Shown piece after piece: positions 54,038-63,195 of a stretch of 64,000 nucleotides of DNA. Source of the DNA: Eurosta solidaginis (taxonomy: Eukaryota; Arthropoda; Insecta; Diptera; Tephritidae); the NCBI RefSeq assembly GCF_040869045.1, contig NC_090321.1, positions 135,337,689 to 135,401,688 of the forward strand, written 5' to 3'. How positions within the stretch are numbered: the first letter of the stretch is position 1; every line of letters starts with the position of its first letter. A model generated the notes under the pieces. It made no database searches. It was not told the origin of the DNA and saw nothing but the letters and a program-made list of their open reading frames with translations. The position numbers were made by a program, and so were the translations under genes.

Positions 54038-55190
54038 GGCAACTATGGTGGCGTTTCTAGCTTGGAGTACGACGTTTCTTTCATTAATGGTAGTCAGTAT
54101 TTTGAACCAAATTGAGGGCAGCAATGCGTTTAGTGCTTGTGTTAATCCTGGAACATGGGTTGCGAATGGTCTGACTGCCTCAATTCTAGCCGATCACCTA
54201 GTGTCTGAAATACTGTGAAGAGAGCTGGGTACATTTTTTGAGGATGTCCCATCGTTGTGGACTGCTGCGGAAATTGTAAAACATTTTTGTACAACCCAGA
54301 AGAAAGTAGTTGCAGCCGTACAAAATTCTGCAACATCAACACCACATAAATTCAGACTGTGGGTTGCACAAGGCGAGTAATCAGAATTCGAGTTTTTGTC
54401 GAGAATGCGACATTGTGCTCCGTTGTAAGCTCCTTTCATATTGGCGCCGTTATCGTACCCTTGTGCACGACAATCTTTTAATGGGATTTCATGTTTACCT
54501 AGAGTATGGCAAATTAAATCAGAGATTTCCTGACCAGTTTTTTTGGTTACAATCAACGAAAGCCATAAACCGTTCTTGAATTGTAAAATTTGTTGCTTTC
54601 AAATTGAAGTGGAGGTAGCGTAAAATGAACATAGGCAACCTGACTAGCATCAGGCGTAGCATCAACGATAATAGCAAAATACTTGGCTTTCTTGCGTTGA
54701 TCCCTCACGTGTTTTGCACAAATTTCTATAAACTCGTTCTGAATGTCTGGGGAAAGATAGTGAACTTGTAAACGTTTGTGCTGCTGTTGTGAAATCCTAA
54801 CTTTCTTTAAAAGATATCTAAGTATCTGATCATAATGGCTTATTAGTTCTAAGATGCCCAACAAATTTCCATTGTTTCGTTCACTAATATACATATATAC
54901 GCTCGCCTCTGAAAGCTATGCCTCTTTCACCCAAAAATAAAATAGTGTCCAAAATTATATATAAAATTTCTTCCCACTTTTGAGTTTCAGTATTTAGCTG
55001 TTCATTGATAAGTGTGTCAATATTAGCCTCCTTTTGAATTTGGTTTTTGTAAAGATCTCCATTGAGTATAACATTTAGAGTATTTTCGTGTGCTGGCAGT
55101 TTATCGTATAGCTTCTTTCACACCTGCAATTTCGAATATCCGCCAGGACAACACATTTTAGGTCTATTTAAAGTATTGGTGATTAATAGA
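54030..55190 (-). pseudogene. hAT / ZMYM1-like transposase (DUF4371) fragment
   Basis: Reverse strand, several frames. N-terminal part near 55,150-55,180: LPCRLLI and CCPGGYSKLQ (a zinc-binding-type start in DUF4371 proteins). Middle (54,553-54,894): NNGNLLGILELISHYD, YLSPDIQNEFIEICAKHV and YFAIIVDATPDASQVA, where the Asp in VDATPD is the usual first catalytic Asp. Then (54,194-54,556) QEISDLICHTLGKHEI, AQGYDNGANMKGAYNGAQ (second motif with the conserved GYDNGANM) and YSPCATHSLNLCGVD. The C-terminal hAT dimerisation part is missing or beyond 54,030; ALNALLP...LQARNATI near 54,050-54,120 follows the motif. Frameshifts at several places. Domesticated ZMYM1-like genes exist, but this copy is broken. 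Confidence 0.75.
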
Positions 55191-55215
55191 CGACATGGTA
55201 GGCAATAATACATAA

Positions 55216-55682
55216 TAGTTTAAAAAACTAAAAAAACACGCTTTTTTAGCAAACCGAACTAAAAAATAGAAAATAATTTTCACTTAAAAAGAGTTTATAT
55301 AACAGTAGTAGAAGGTCAAGCAATCGTTTATAGTTAATCACCTCAAAATAAAATTATAATAAAATTTAAGTTATTAACAGAATAATTTAATTCAGAGTAA
55401 AAAGCGTGGGGTGCATTTGACTACATTTCATATCTTTCCTCTCAGATAGTTGCCAATAGAATGATTGTAACATTCAATATCAAGCACCCCACGCTTTTTT
55501 CTGTGAATTAAATTAATCTGTTAATGACTTAAATTTTATTATAATTTTATTTTGAGGTGATTAACTATAAACGATTATTTGACCTTCTACTACTGTTATA
55601 TAAACTCTTTTTAATTGAAGATTATTTTCTATTTTTTAGTTCGGTTAGCTAAAAAGCGTGTTGTTTTAGTTTTTTTAAACTA
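55216..55682. mobile_element. Fold-back element family B, copy 1 (199-bp arms)
   Basis: Left arm 55,216-55,414, right arm 55,484-55,682, both 199 bases and near-perfect inverse complements (left GCGTGGGGTGC against right GCACCCCACGC at the inner edges). The 69-base loop contains CATTTCATATCTTTCCTCTC and AATAGAATGATTGTAACATT. No coding. A second copy at 62,864-63,195 keeps the loop and one arm. Confidence 0.9.
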
Positions 55683-55714
55683 TTATTTATTTTTAATTTT
55701 TTAGTTCAAGTAAT

Positions 55715-56220
55715 TTTAAAAGTTTTAGTCGAGAGTGATGAAACCTCGAAACGCCAGCGGTCCATGGATGAATCCAACCCCACGGCACCGAAAAGGGCCA
55801 AGACGCTGGGAGGCTGGACGCGGTCTTTCGCCGAAATTGCCAAGGGTCGGCATATCATTGGCATTATAGACGAGAGCAGCGAAGATGGCACGATCCCGGA
55901 ACAACAGTAGAAGTGGATCGAAGCCGCGCTCGCTACGGTGGCCGTTAAGGTTAAGAAAGACAACCCTGGTCCACCGCCATCTTAAACCGATGCAGGGTGA
56001 TTCCAGGGCAATATCAAGCTAATTGCCTGTGACGACGCCAAGTCGGTAAACCTATATAGGGCCGCCGTCACGCTCATAGGGGTGTTATGTCCGGGCGCGC
56101 GCCTCAAGGTAGTGGAGGAGCGTGATATCCCCTCACGACCAAGGACTAGAGCCTGGGTTCCAGTAACGCCAACGGCCCCAGCTGACATCCTGGAGCTGCT
56201 CCTACAACCCGCCACAGGTT
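55715..56220 (+). pseudogene. LOA-like LINE ORF1 (5' part of an internally deleted element)
   Basis: Frame reads KRQRSMDESNPTAPKRAKT, WTRSFAEIAKGRHIIGIIDE, KKDNPGPPP, KLIACDDAKSVNLYRAAV and ARLKVVEERDIPSRPRTRAW. This is the conserved ORF1 of LOA-type insect LINEs. A TAG near 55,910 and a TAA near 55,985 break it. At about 56,215 it passes directly into the RT tail (next entry); the zinc-knuckle part, endonuclease and most RT are gone. Confidence 0.75.
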
Positions 56221-56600
56221 TTGAAGTCCACCAGGATAAAACCGAGCATGTTCTCCTCACGAGGAGGTACAAAGTACCAAATCTTACACCGCCAAGAATT
56301 GGGGTACGTTCTTAGCGTTTAGCGATCAAGTCAAGTATTTTGGAGTCATTCTGGATAGAAAGCTATTATGGAGTGACCATATAGTGGAGCGAGCCAAGGA
56401 GGCAGCAGCAGAGCTGTTCACCTGCAAGAGGGCAATTGGCATCTCCTGGGAATTCTCCCCTAAGGTGACCTACTGTATTTACACAGTTGGTCTGGTGCCC
56501 TGCACTAGCTAAAAGTACCTATCTTAAAATGCTTCAAAAGGTGCAACGGAGTTCGGAGCTCTGCATTACCGGGTTCTCTGCTCCACTCCAAATTCCGTTA
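56215..56600 (+). pseudogene. LOA-like LINE RT tail after deletion junction
   Basis: FEVHQDKTEHVLLTRRYKV, FSDQVKYFGVILDRKLLWSD, ACKRAIG-type CKRAIGISWEFSPKVTYC and KMLQKVQRSSELCITGF. These belong to the RT thumb and C-terminus of LOA-like proteins, where KTE-LVLFTRR precedes YLGVILDRKL. A frameshift occurs near 56,300. Junction with ORF1 is at about 56,213-56,220. Confidence 0.75.
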
Positions 56601-56630
56601 CATACATACATGGATATATATATATATAGA

Positions 56631-56667
56631 TAGATACAGGCCAAGCTAATAAAAGCGTGTTAAAAAG
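56631..56667. repeat. 37-bp direct repeat, left copy
   Basis: TAGATACAGGCCAAGCTAAT then AAAAGCGTGTTAAAAAG. Identical to 57,934-57,970, one on each side of the 123-bp array. Both copies are preceded by ATTCCGTTAC within 35 bases. Confidence 0.85.
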
Positions 56668-56739
56668 GGCGCCAGTATGCTCTTTCGTAGATGTGCCATG
56701 CATCCACTTCTATCATTAATAAAGGAATTCGTTTTTCGC

Positions 56740-57890
56740 ATTATGTGCAGGGTTTCAAACCTATGGCCATTTAGGGTGGTCATAAGTTCAATTGACCTTA
56801 TGTCCGTTAACCTTATGTGACCCCACCATCATATTATTTCAGCCCTGACACGTGTGAAAAGTTTCAATTAAACCTATGGCCATTCAAAGTGGTAATAAGG
56901 CTAATTGAAATTATGGCCGTTGACCTTATGTCACCACACCATCACATTAATGCATTGCCATCGAGCCTTGATACATGTGCAAAGTTTCAAACAAACTTGT
57001 GGCCATTCAAAGTGGAAATAAGGCCAATTGACCTTATGGCCGTTGACCTTATGGCCGTTGACCTTATGTCCATCCATACCATCACATTAATGCATTAATG
57101 CATTGTCATCGAGCCTTGATAGGTGTGCAGAGTTTCAATCAAATTTATGGTCATTCAAAGTGGTAATAAGGCCAATTGACCTTATGGCCGTTGACCTTAT
57201 GTCACCACACCATCACATTTATGCATTGCCATCGAGCCCTGATACGTGTGCAAAGTCTCAATCAAACTTATGGCCACTCAACGTGGTAATAAGGCCAATT
57301 GACCTTATGGCAGTTGACCTTATGTCACCACACCATCCCGTTAATGCATTTCCATCGAGCCTTGATACGTGTGCAAAGTTTCAATCAAACGTATGGCCAT
57401 TCAAAGTGGTAATAAGGCCAATTGACTTTATGACCGTTGACCTTATGTCACCACACCATCACATTAATGCATTGTCATCGAGCCTTGATAGATGTGCAGA
57501 GTTTCAATCAAACTTATGGCCATTCAAAGTGGTAACAAGGCCAATTGACCTTATGGTCGTTGACCTTGTGTCACCACACCATCAAATTAATGCATTGTCG
57601 TCGAGCCGTGATACGTGTGAAAAGTTTCAATCAAACTTGTAGCCATTCAAAGTGGTAATAAGGCCAATTGACCTTATGGCCGCTGACCTTGTGTCACCAC
57701 ACCATCACATTAATGCATTGTCATCGAGCCGTTATACGTGTGCAAAGTTTCAATCAAACTTATGGCCATTCAAAGTGGTAATAAGGCCACTTGACCTTAT
57801 GGCCGTTGACCTTAAGCCACCACACCATCACATTAATGCATTGTCATCGGTCCTTGATATGTATGCAAAGTTTCAAATTAATCAGACTTC
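56740..57890 (+). repeat. 123-bp satellite array (about 9 units)
   Basis: Units contain TTATGGCCATTCAAAGTGGT, AATAAGGCCAATTGACCTTA, TGGCCGTTGACCTTATGTCA and CACATTAATGCATTGTCATC, with the CGAGCCTTGATACG block at 56,961, 57,109, 57,230, 57,354, 57,478, 57,602 and 57,726. Spacing mostly 121-124. The second unit carries a small internal duplication (GCCGTTGACCTTATG). Because 123 is divisible by 3, one frame stays open for 93, 179 and 83 codons (41-residue periodic peptides); no protein family is suggested. Confidence 0.9.
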
Positions 57891-57933
57891 TAGAAACCGG
57901 TAAAAATTAAGCTCAAAGATTCCGTTACTTATG

Positions 57934-57970
57934 TAGATACAGGCCAAGCTAATAAAAGCGTGTTAAAAAG
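57934..57970. repeat. 37-bp direct repeat, right copy
   Basis: Same sequence as 56,631-56,667, immediately followed by sequence related to the Helitron at 19.1 kb in inverted orientation. Confidence 0.85.
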
Positions 57971-58840
57971 CATTGCTGCTGGCACTCCACATCAACCAGT
58001 CACGCTCCACTTTCTATCCATTTGGCAAGATTCTGTTAAACAACGAGGTAGGAAATGCCTCGTCATAACGATCACGCTTCATCTATCTCCATCTTCGTCT
58101 CATTCTATCTCTTACTCTGTCTCCTTCTCTCTTTTCTCTTTTCTCTTCTCTCAAGTTTTTCTCATTCTTCTTCATCCCTTATTGCCTGTCCCAGAGGGTG
58201 GTATGTATTTTGTTCCAGTTCCAGTCCCACTCCGAGTCTCAGTTCCAGTCCTAGTCCTAATCCCAGTCCCAGTCCATCTCTGGTATACTTCCTGGAAAAA
58301 GGGATCGTAAATACTATATAGGCAAATTTATGTACCATATTTCAGGCAAATCGAATAGGATTTATGTAAATAGATATGTGGGTATTATTAATTCATGTCT
58401 TTATTTCGGCTTCGCATGCATATTTATCAGTTTTGCCAGGTTGATGTGACTAAAAAGAATATCACAATGAAAATTACTTTAGAGCTCTCAGCAACAGCTT
58501 TAATTTGATATCCATTTTTACCCACATATTCTAGGGGTATCCGGGTGCACGTTTTGGCCTATATCTCGAGTCCCTAGTCACCCAGCGGTATAATATATTA
58601 CTCTGTAATAAAGCACACTTCAACAGCTTCAATTTGATACCCATAATGTAAAAATACTTCCTAGTGTTACCCTGATCCACGCTTTGGCCTATATCTCGAG
58701 ACCCTAGTCACCAATAGGTATGAAAACACCCTGTACTAAAGCATCCATCAACAGCTTTCATTTGTTATCCATATTCTATAAACACATTCCAGGGGTACCC
58801 GGGGCCACGTTTGGGCCTATATTTCGAGACCCTGTAAGTC
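57971..58840 (-). mobile_element. Inverted relative of the 19.1-kb Helitron
   Basis: In reverse complement it matches that Helitron: the C/T-rich tract at 58,070-58,170 (A/G-rich there), GGACTG-type simple repeat at 58,210-58,275 (AGTCCCAGTCCCAGTC here), and about three ~129-bp units (58,500-58,835) with GGCCTATATCTCGAGACCCT. The 3' CTAG end is replaced by other sequence at 57,971, and the 5' TC end is not seen. So this is a truncated or recombined copy. Confidence 0.8.
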
Positions 58841-58978
58841 GATCACAACCAAACCTATGTAATAACCACCGGGTGAGTTATACACAACGTATGTTAAAGT
58901 TTGAATAAAATCAACCTACGCATCTATTCAAACACCGGGAACAAACTAACACACATTTTAGCCTTTCTTTTTATATAT
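58841..58978. other. Spacer before the gypsy-type element
   Basis: AT-rich, ends TTTATATAT; its last four bases (ATAT, 58,975-58,978) are the target duplication of the following element. Confidence 0.6.
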
Positions 58979-59654
58979 TGTTACGAATATTAGCAAAACT
59001 AAGGAGTGCTGCCAGCTCTAAGCCGATCTAAGCAGTGACGTGAATGCACATCAATAATTCAATCATTATGTATCTACATAAACGAATCAATAATTGCGTC
59101 TACACATATGTACACATTTCGACGAGCAACATTTACATACAAGGCAGCGAGAGATGAGATGTCACACGCCGATGAATTTACTTATACGCTTATGTGTGTG
59201 CGGGAGACTGTAAACTACAAACACATGCATATACCTTATCTGAGTTGTCACAAGAGAGAGCAATAATTTGTGCACGTAGTTGTGGCTGGCGATTTTGTAG
59301 CCGAAACAACTAGTAACTTCTGGAAATCGAAGAGCCTAGAAGTATGCAGCGTAAACTATAAAAGCGATGCAGGCGAGTAAGAAGTAATTCAGTTTTGATT
59401 TGAGTTGTCAAGCAGTTTGATTAAGACGATATCTAGCGAGCAATAGCAGTGTTATTTTGAATAGTAGAGTTTCATTGAGCTATCAATCAGTGTGATTATT
59501 AAGCAAGCTATTCGTTGCACAGTTTGTTATTGTGAAGTACTTTAATAAAGGCCATTTTGCATTATTACAAATTGGAGTTATTTATTCAACAGTTTAGTGA
59601 TTCGAACTTAGCAGAGGATTGCAAATAAGAAGATTTGCAAGCAAATTCGTTACA
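58979..59654 (+). repeat. 5' LTR (676 bp)
   Basis: TGTTACGAATATTAG...CAAATTCGTTACA. TATA box TATAAAAG at 59,357-59,364; polyA hexamer AATAAA at 59,544-59,549, giving U3, R and U5 in order. Identical to the 3' LTR on a line-by-line comparison. Confidence 0.93.
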
Positions 59655-59656
59655 AT

Positions 59657-59668
59657 TGGTGTCAGAAG
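59657..59668 (+). promoter_or_regulatory. Primer-binding site (tRNA-Leu-like)
   Basis: TGGTGTCAGAAG is complementary to the 3' end of insect tRNA-Leu (ending CTTCTGACACCA). It starts 2 bases after the LTR. Confidence 0.75.
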
Positions 59669-59705
59669 AGGAATTGTTGAATAAATTCCAGAGGACAACA
59701 AGGAC

Positions 59706-62066
59706 ATGACAAAGTTCAGTGAATTGAAGATCCAGCAACTGAAGAGGGAGTTGGAGAGCCGTGGATTGAATACAAGCGGCGTTAAACTTGAACTTCAGGC
59801 ACGGCTACGAGAGGCAATGGAAGCAGAAGGAATTGATGTGGACGAGTATGTATTTTATCCTGATGAGGAGGAGACAACAGCAAAAATTGAAGAGAAAAAT
59901 GAAACACCGCAGACAATGGCGAACACAGACCTGAACATGATATTGGCTGCAATATCGGCACAAATGTCCGAAATGTCATCACAAATATCTACCAACATGT
60001 CATCACAATTAGAATCACAGGAGACACGTATAACATCCAAGATGGAAAATCAACTGGAAGAACAGAAGACACATATTGCAGAAATGTCGTCAGAAATAAC
60101 ATCAAAGATTGAAGCACAAGAAACGCGTATTTCAGAAATCTCGGCACAAATTTCAGCGCAGATATCATCTCAGATCTCTACACAACTTGAAGAGCAGGAA
60201 GTCCGTATATCATCAAAGCTGGAAGCACAGGATACAAAAATCGCGCAATTTCAGGCAGAAGTCGATGATTTGAAGGGTCGTATGGAGCAGTTACAACTAA
60301 ATCGCCCAGCTGTTTCAGCAAGTAATCCAAAGGTAAAAACACCATCCTTTGACGGTTCTGTTCCTTTTCAGGTCTTTAAGCTACAGTTTGAGAAGACCGC
60401 AGCAGTGAACCAATGGAATGCTGAAGATAAAGTTGCTGCACTGTTCGTGGCATTGAAAGGGCCAGCAGCCGAAATCCTACAGACGATTCCCGAAGGAGAG
60501 CGGAACAACTATGAAGCATTGATGGCCGCTGTCGAGAGACGTTACGGAAGCGAGCATAGGAAACAGATATTCCAAATTGAGTTGCAAAACCGTCACCAAA
60601 GAGCGAATGAGACTTTGCAGGAGTTTGCCTCAGATGTTGAAAGGTTGGCTCATCTCGCAAATGCAGACGCACCCGTGGAATACACCGAGAGGGTAAAAAT
60701 CCAGAGTTTTATAAATGCCATACGAGACGTCGAAACAAAGCGAGCTACATACGCAAACCCAAAGCCAACATTCGCAGAAACGGTGTCACAAGCTCTGATT
60801 CAAGAAACAGCGTCGCTTCTGTGTAAGCCAGTTTTCAAAGCACGCCGTGTGGAAGTAGAAAGGCCAGAGTGGGTAGACGCAATATTGGAGGCACTGAAAG
60901 GATCGCAAAAGCGAAGTGAAAAAGTTATCAAATGCTTCAAATGCGGGAAGTCCGGTCACATAGCACGTCATTGCGATCTTGGTCTTAATAGTTCCAACAA
61001 TGTGGGTGGCCGTAAACGCAAAGCTGGAGGAGATGAGCAAGAGCGAGTAAGAGGTAGAGAGCTAGATCCAGCTATTGAATGCCCTGTGATATCTGTGTCG
61101 CAAATTGGAAGGAAATCAAGCAGTCTTACCGTCAGAGGGAATGTGGATGGTAAAGAGCGTGTACTGACTGTAGATACGGGGGCATCTCATTCCTTGATTC
61201 GATCTGATTTGGTCAACAGGAGAGTAAAACCGTTACCTGGAGCAAAGTTGCGTACGGTCACTGGTGAGTATAACCAAGTTCAGGGAGAAGTGATATGTGA
61301 AGTATTGATTGGGAAGGTCATGGTCCTACACAAATTTGTTGTGGCGGAGATTGTTGATGAAGTTATATTGGGAGTAGATTTCTTGGTTGACCATGACATC
61401 AAGATCGATATGCAGAGAAGGGTGATGCGTTATGAGAACCAAGATGTGCCACTTAACTTTAGTTTGGAAAAAGGGCTCAGCAGTAATCGGGTACTGGTGG
61501 AGAAGACTCGACGAAGGCCACGAAATTCAAAGGTAAAGGTTGATGGAACAAATGGGCCAAACAAATCAAAACCGAAGGTACCTGTGAGAGAAACACTGGT
61601 ATTGAAAAGCCCTAACGGACGTACTAAAACCAAGAAAGAATGCAATGGTGGTTTCAAGCCAAGGCACACTACTGTTGTGAAGCGTCGGAACGATACTGAT
61701 TATGCAAAGGAAATCCGTCCAGCGCAAGCTCTGCGAAGTAATTCTTCATTGGCCAAGCAACAGAGTGCGAGAGAACGATCCAGAATAATGAGTAGTAAGA
61801 TGGAACACAGGTACGACAGGGAAAATAATTCGGAAGGTTTCCGGAATGGAGATTTGGTACTGTTAAACAACCCTCACCGGCGGAAAGGTGTCCCAGCCCA
61901 ATTTCGGTGCAGTTGGGAAGGCCCGTACAAAGTTGTGAAGAAGATCAGTGATACCATCTACCGCATACAAACCACTGGGAAACCACGGATTAGAAGGGTG
62001 GTACATTTGGAGATGCTAGCGGCGTTTAGATTGGGAGATTTGTCTGATCGGGACGATCAGACTTAG
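59706..62066 (+). CDS. Fused Gag (SAP, coiled coil) - protease - integrase C-terminal tail
   Basis: 786 codons, intact, ATG at 59,706. Residues 4-38: SAP domain (FSELKIQQLKRELESRG), a DNA/RNA- and chromatin-binding motif that is unusual in Gag. 78-200: coiled coil built from repeats of the type SSQISTQLEEQETRI. 208-370: Gag capsid (KTPSFDGSVPFQVF, KVAALFVALKGPAAEIL, YGSEHRKQIFQIELQNR). 410-423: CCHC knuckle CFKCGKSGHIARHC. About 485-560: aspartic protease (LTVDTGASHSLI; later VILGVDFL). 600-685: basic low-complexity linker. 690-786: integrase C-terminal GPY/F-type tail (GDLVLLNN, WEGPYKVV, VVHLEMLAAF). RT, RNase H and integrase core are absent. The frame crosses the deletion. Whether the tail is made as part of Gag-Pro, and what it does, is inference. 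Confidence 0.9.
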   Translation: MTKFSELKIQQLKRELESRGLNTSGVKLELQARLREAMEAEGIDVDEYVFYPDEEETTAKIEEKNETPQTMANTDLNMILAAISAQMSEMSSQISTNMSSQLESQETRITSKMENQLEEQKTHIAEMSSEITSKIEAQETRISEISAQISAQISSQISTQLEEQEVRISSKLEAQDTKIAQFQAEVDDLKGRMEQLQLNRPAVSASNPKVKTPSFDGSVPFQVFKLQFEKTAAVNQWNAEDKVAALFVALKGPAAEILQTIPEGERNNYEALMAAVERRYGSEHRKQIFQIELQNRHQRANETLQEFASDVERLAHLANADAPVEYTERVKIQSFINAIRDVETKRATYANPKPTFAETVSQALIQETASLLCKPVFKARRVEVERPEWVDAILEALKGSQKRSEKVIKCFKCGKSGHIARHCDLGLNSSNNVGGRKRKAGGDEQERVRGRELDPAIECPVISVSQIGRKSSSLTVRGNVDGKERVLTVDTGASHSLIRSDLVNRRVKPLPGAKLRTVTGEYNQVQGEVICEVLIGKVMVLHKFVVAEIVDEVILGVDFLVDHDIKIDMQRRVMRYENQDVPLNFSLEKGLSSNRVLVEKTRRRPRNSKVKVDGTNGPNKSKPKVPVRETLVLKSPNGRTKTKKECNGGFKPRHTTVVKRRNDTDYAKEIRPAQALRSNSSLAKQQSARERSRIMSSKMEHRYDRENNSEGFRNGDLVLLNNPHRRKGVPAQFRCSWEGPYKVVKKISDTIYRIQTTGKPRIRRVVHLEMLAAFRLGDLSDRDDQT

Positions 62067-62077
62067 GTGGAGGGCAG
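62065..62077 (+). promoter_or_regulatory. Polypurine tract
   Basis: AGGTGGAGGGCAG directly before the 3' LTR; the primer for plus-strand DNA. The ORF stop TAG at 62,064-62,066 overlaps its start. The same tract is present, inverted, at 53,476-53,488. Confidence 0.8.
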
Positions 62078-62753
62078 TGTTACGAATATTAGCAAAACTA
62101 AGGAGTGCTGCCAGCTCTAAGCCGATCTAAGCAGTGACGTGAATGCACATCAATAATTCAATCATTATGTATCTACATAAACGAATCAATAATTGCGTCT
62201 ACACATATGTACACATTTCGACGAGCAACATTTACATACAAGGCAGCGAGAGATGAGATGTCACACGCCGATGAATTTACTTATACGCTTATGTGTGTGC
62301 GGGAGACTGTAAACTACAAACACATGCATATACCTTATCTGAGTTGTCACAAGAGAGAGCAATAATTTGTGCACGTAGTTGTGGCTGGCGATTTTGTAGC
62401 CGAAACAACTAGTAACTTCTGGAAATCGAAGAGCCTAGAAGTATGCAGCGTAAACTATAAAAGCGATGCAGGCGAGTAAGAAGTAATTCAGTTTTGATTT
62501 GAGTTGTCAAGCAGTTTGATTAAGACGATATCTAGCGAGCAATAGCAGTGTTATTTTGAATAGTAGAGTTTCATTGAGCTATCAATCAGTGTGATTATTA
62601 AGCAAGCTATTCGTTGCACAGTTTGTTATTGTGAAGTACTTTAATAAAGGCCATTTTGCATTATTACAAATTGGAGTTATTTATTCAACAGTTTAGTGAT
62701 TCGAACTTAGCAGAGGATTGCAAATAAGAAGATTTGCAAGCAAATTCGTTACA
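62078..62753 (+). repeat. 3' LTR (676 bp)
   Basis: Same sequence as 58,979-59,654. TATA box near 62,456 and AATAAA near 62,643. Followed by ATAT, the target duplication. Confidence 0.93.
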
Positions 62754-62863
62754 ATATATAAATTTTTATTTTTCACACTTCACTATAATATTAAAACAAA
62801 ATGCAGATATTCGTTGCTTTGGAAATTCGGCTTAAAAATTCTACAATTGAACAACTCGAAATG
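62754..62863. other. Spacer between gypsy element and fold-back copy
   Basis: About 110 bases of AT-rich sequence; the ATAT target duplication is at 62,754-62,757. No gene seen. Confidence 0.5.
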
Positions 62864-63195
62864 AAATTATAATAAAATTTATGTTATTAACAGAATAATT
62901 TAATTCAGATTAAAAAGCGTGGGGTGCATTTGACTACATTTCATATCTTTCCTCTCAGATAGTTGCCAATAGAATGATTGTAACATTCAATATCAAGCAC
63001 CCCACGCTTTTTACTGTGAATAAAATTATTCTGTTAATAACTTAAATTATATTATAATTTTATTTTGAGGTGATAAACTATAAATGATTGTTTGACCTTC
63101 TACTACTGTTATATAAACTCTTTTTAATTGAAAATTATTTTTTTTTTTTAGTTCGGTTAGCTATAAAAGCGTGTTTTTTTAAACTATTATTTATT
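62864..63195. mobile_element. Fold-back element family B, copy 2 (left arm truncated)
   Basis: The loop and the right arm match copy 1 at 55,414-55,682 with few differences; the left arm is cut to about 67 bases (62,864-62,931). The right arm ends near 63,195 after GTTCGGTTAGCTATAAAAGC. The plus-strand frame 63,088-63,315 starts in this arm and is not a gene. Confidence 0.85.

Larger units (their letters stand above)
58979..62753 (+). mobile_element. Young non-autonomous gypsy-type LTR retrotransposon
   Basis: 3,775 bases with 676-bp LTRs at 58,979-59,654 and 62,078-62,753 that are identical by eye. Flanked by ATAT on both sides (target duplication). Primer site TGGTGTCAGAAG, matching the end of insect tRNA-Leu, lies 2 bases inside the 5' LTR. 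A polypurine tract AGGTGGAGGGCAG lies just before the 3' LTR. Between them is one open frame of 786 codons. It lacks reverse transcriptase, RNase H and the integrase core, so it depends on enzymes supplied by another element. The match with the minus-strand LTR/tail at 53 kb and the gag piece at 17.4 kb suggests a wider family nearby. Confidence 0.93.

Noticed and set aside
58090..58321. Serine/leucine-rich protein frame
   Set aside because: Arises from the C/T-rich simple repeat in the inverted Helitron relative.
58979..62753. Two neighbouring gypsy copies with the middle missing because of assembly collapse
   Set aside because: Not excluded, but the matching ATAT target duplication and intact ORF across the junction fit a single insertion. 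Kept as the stated refutation test.
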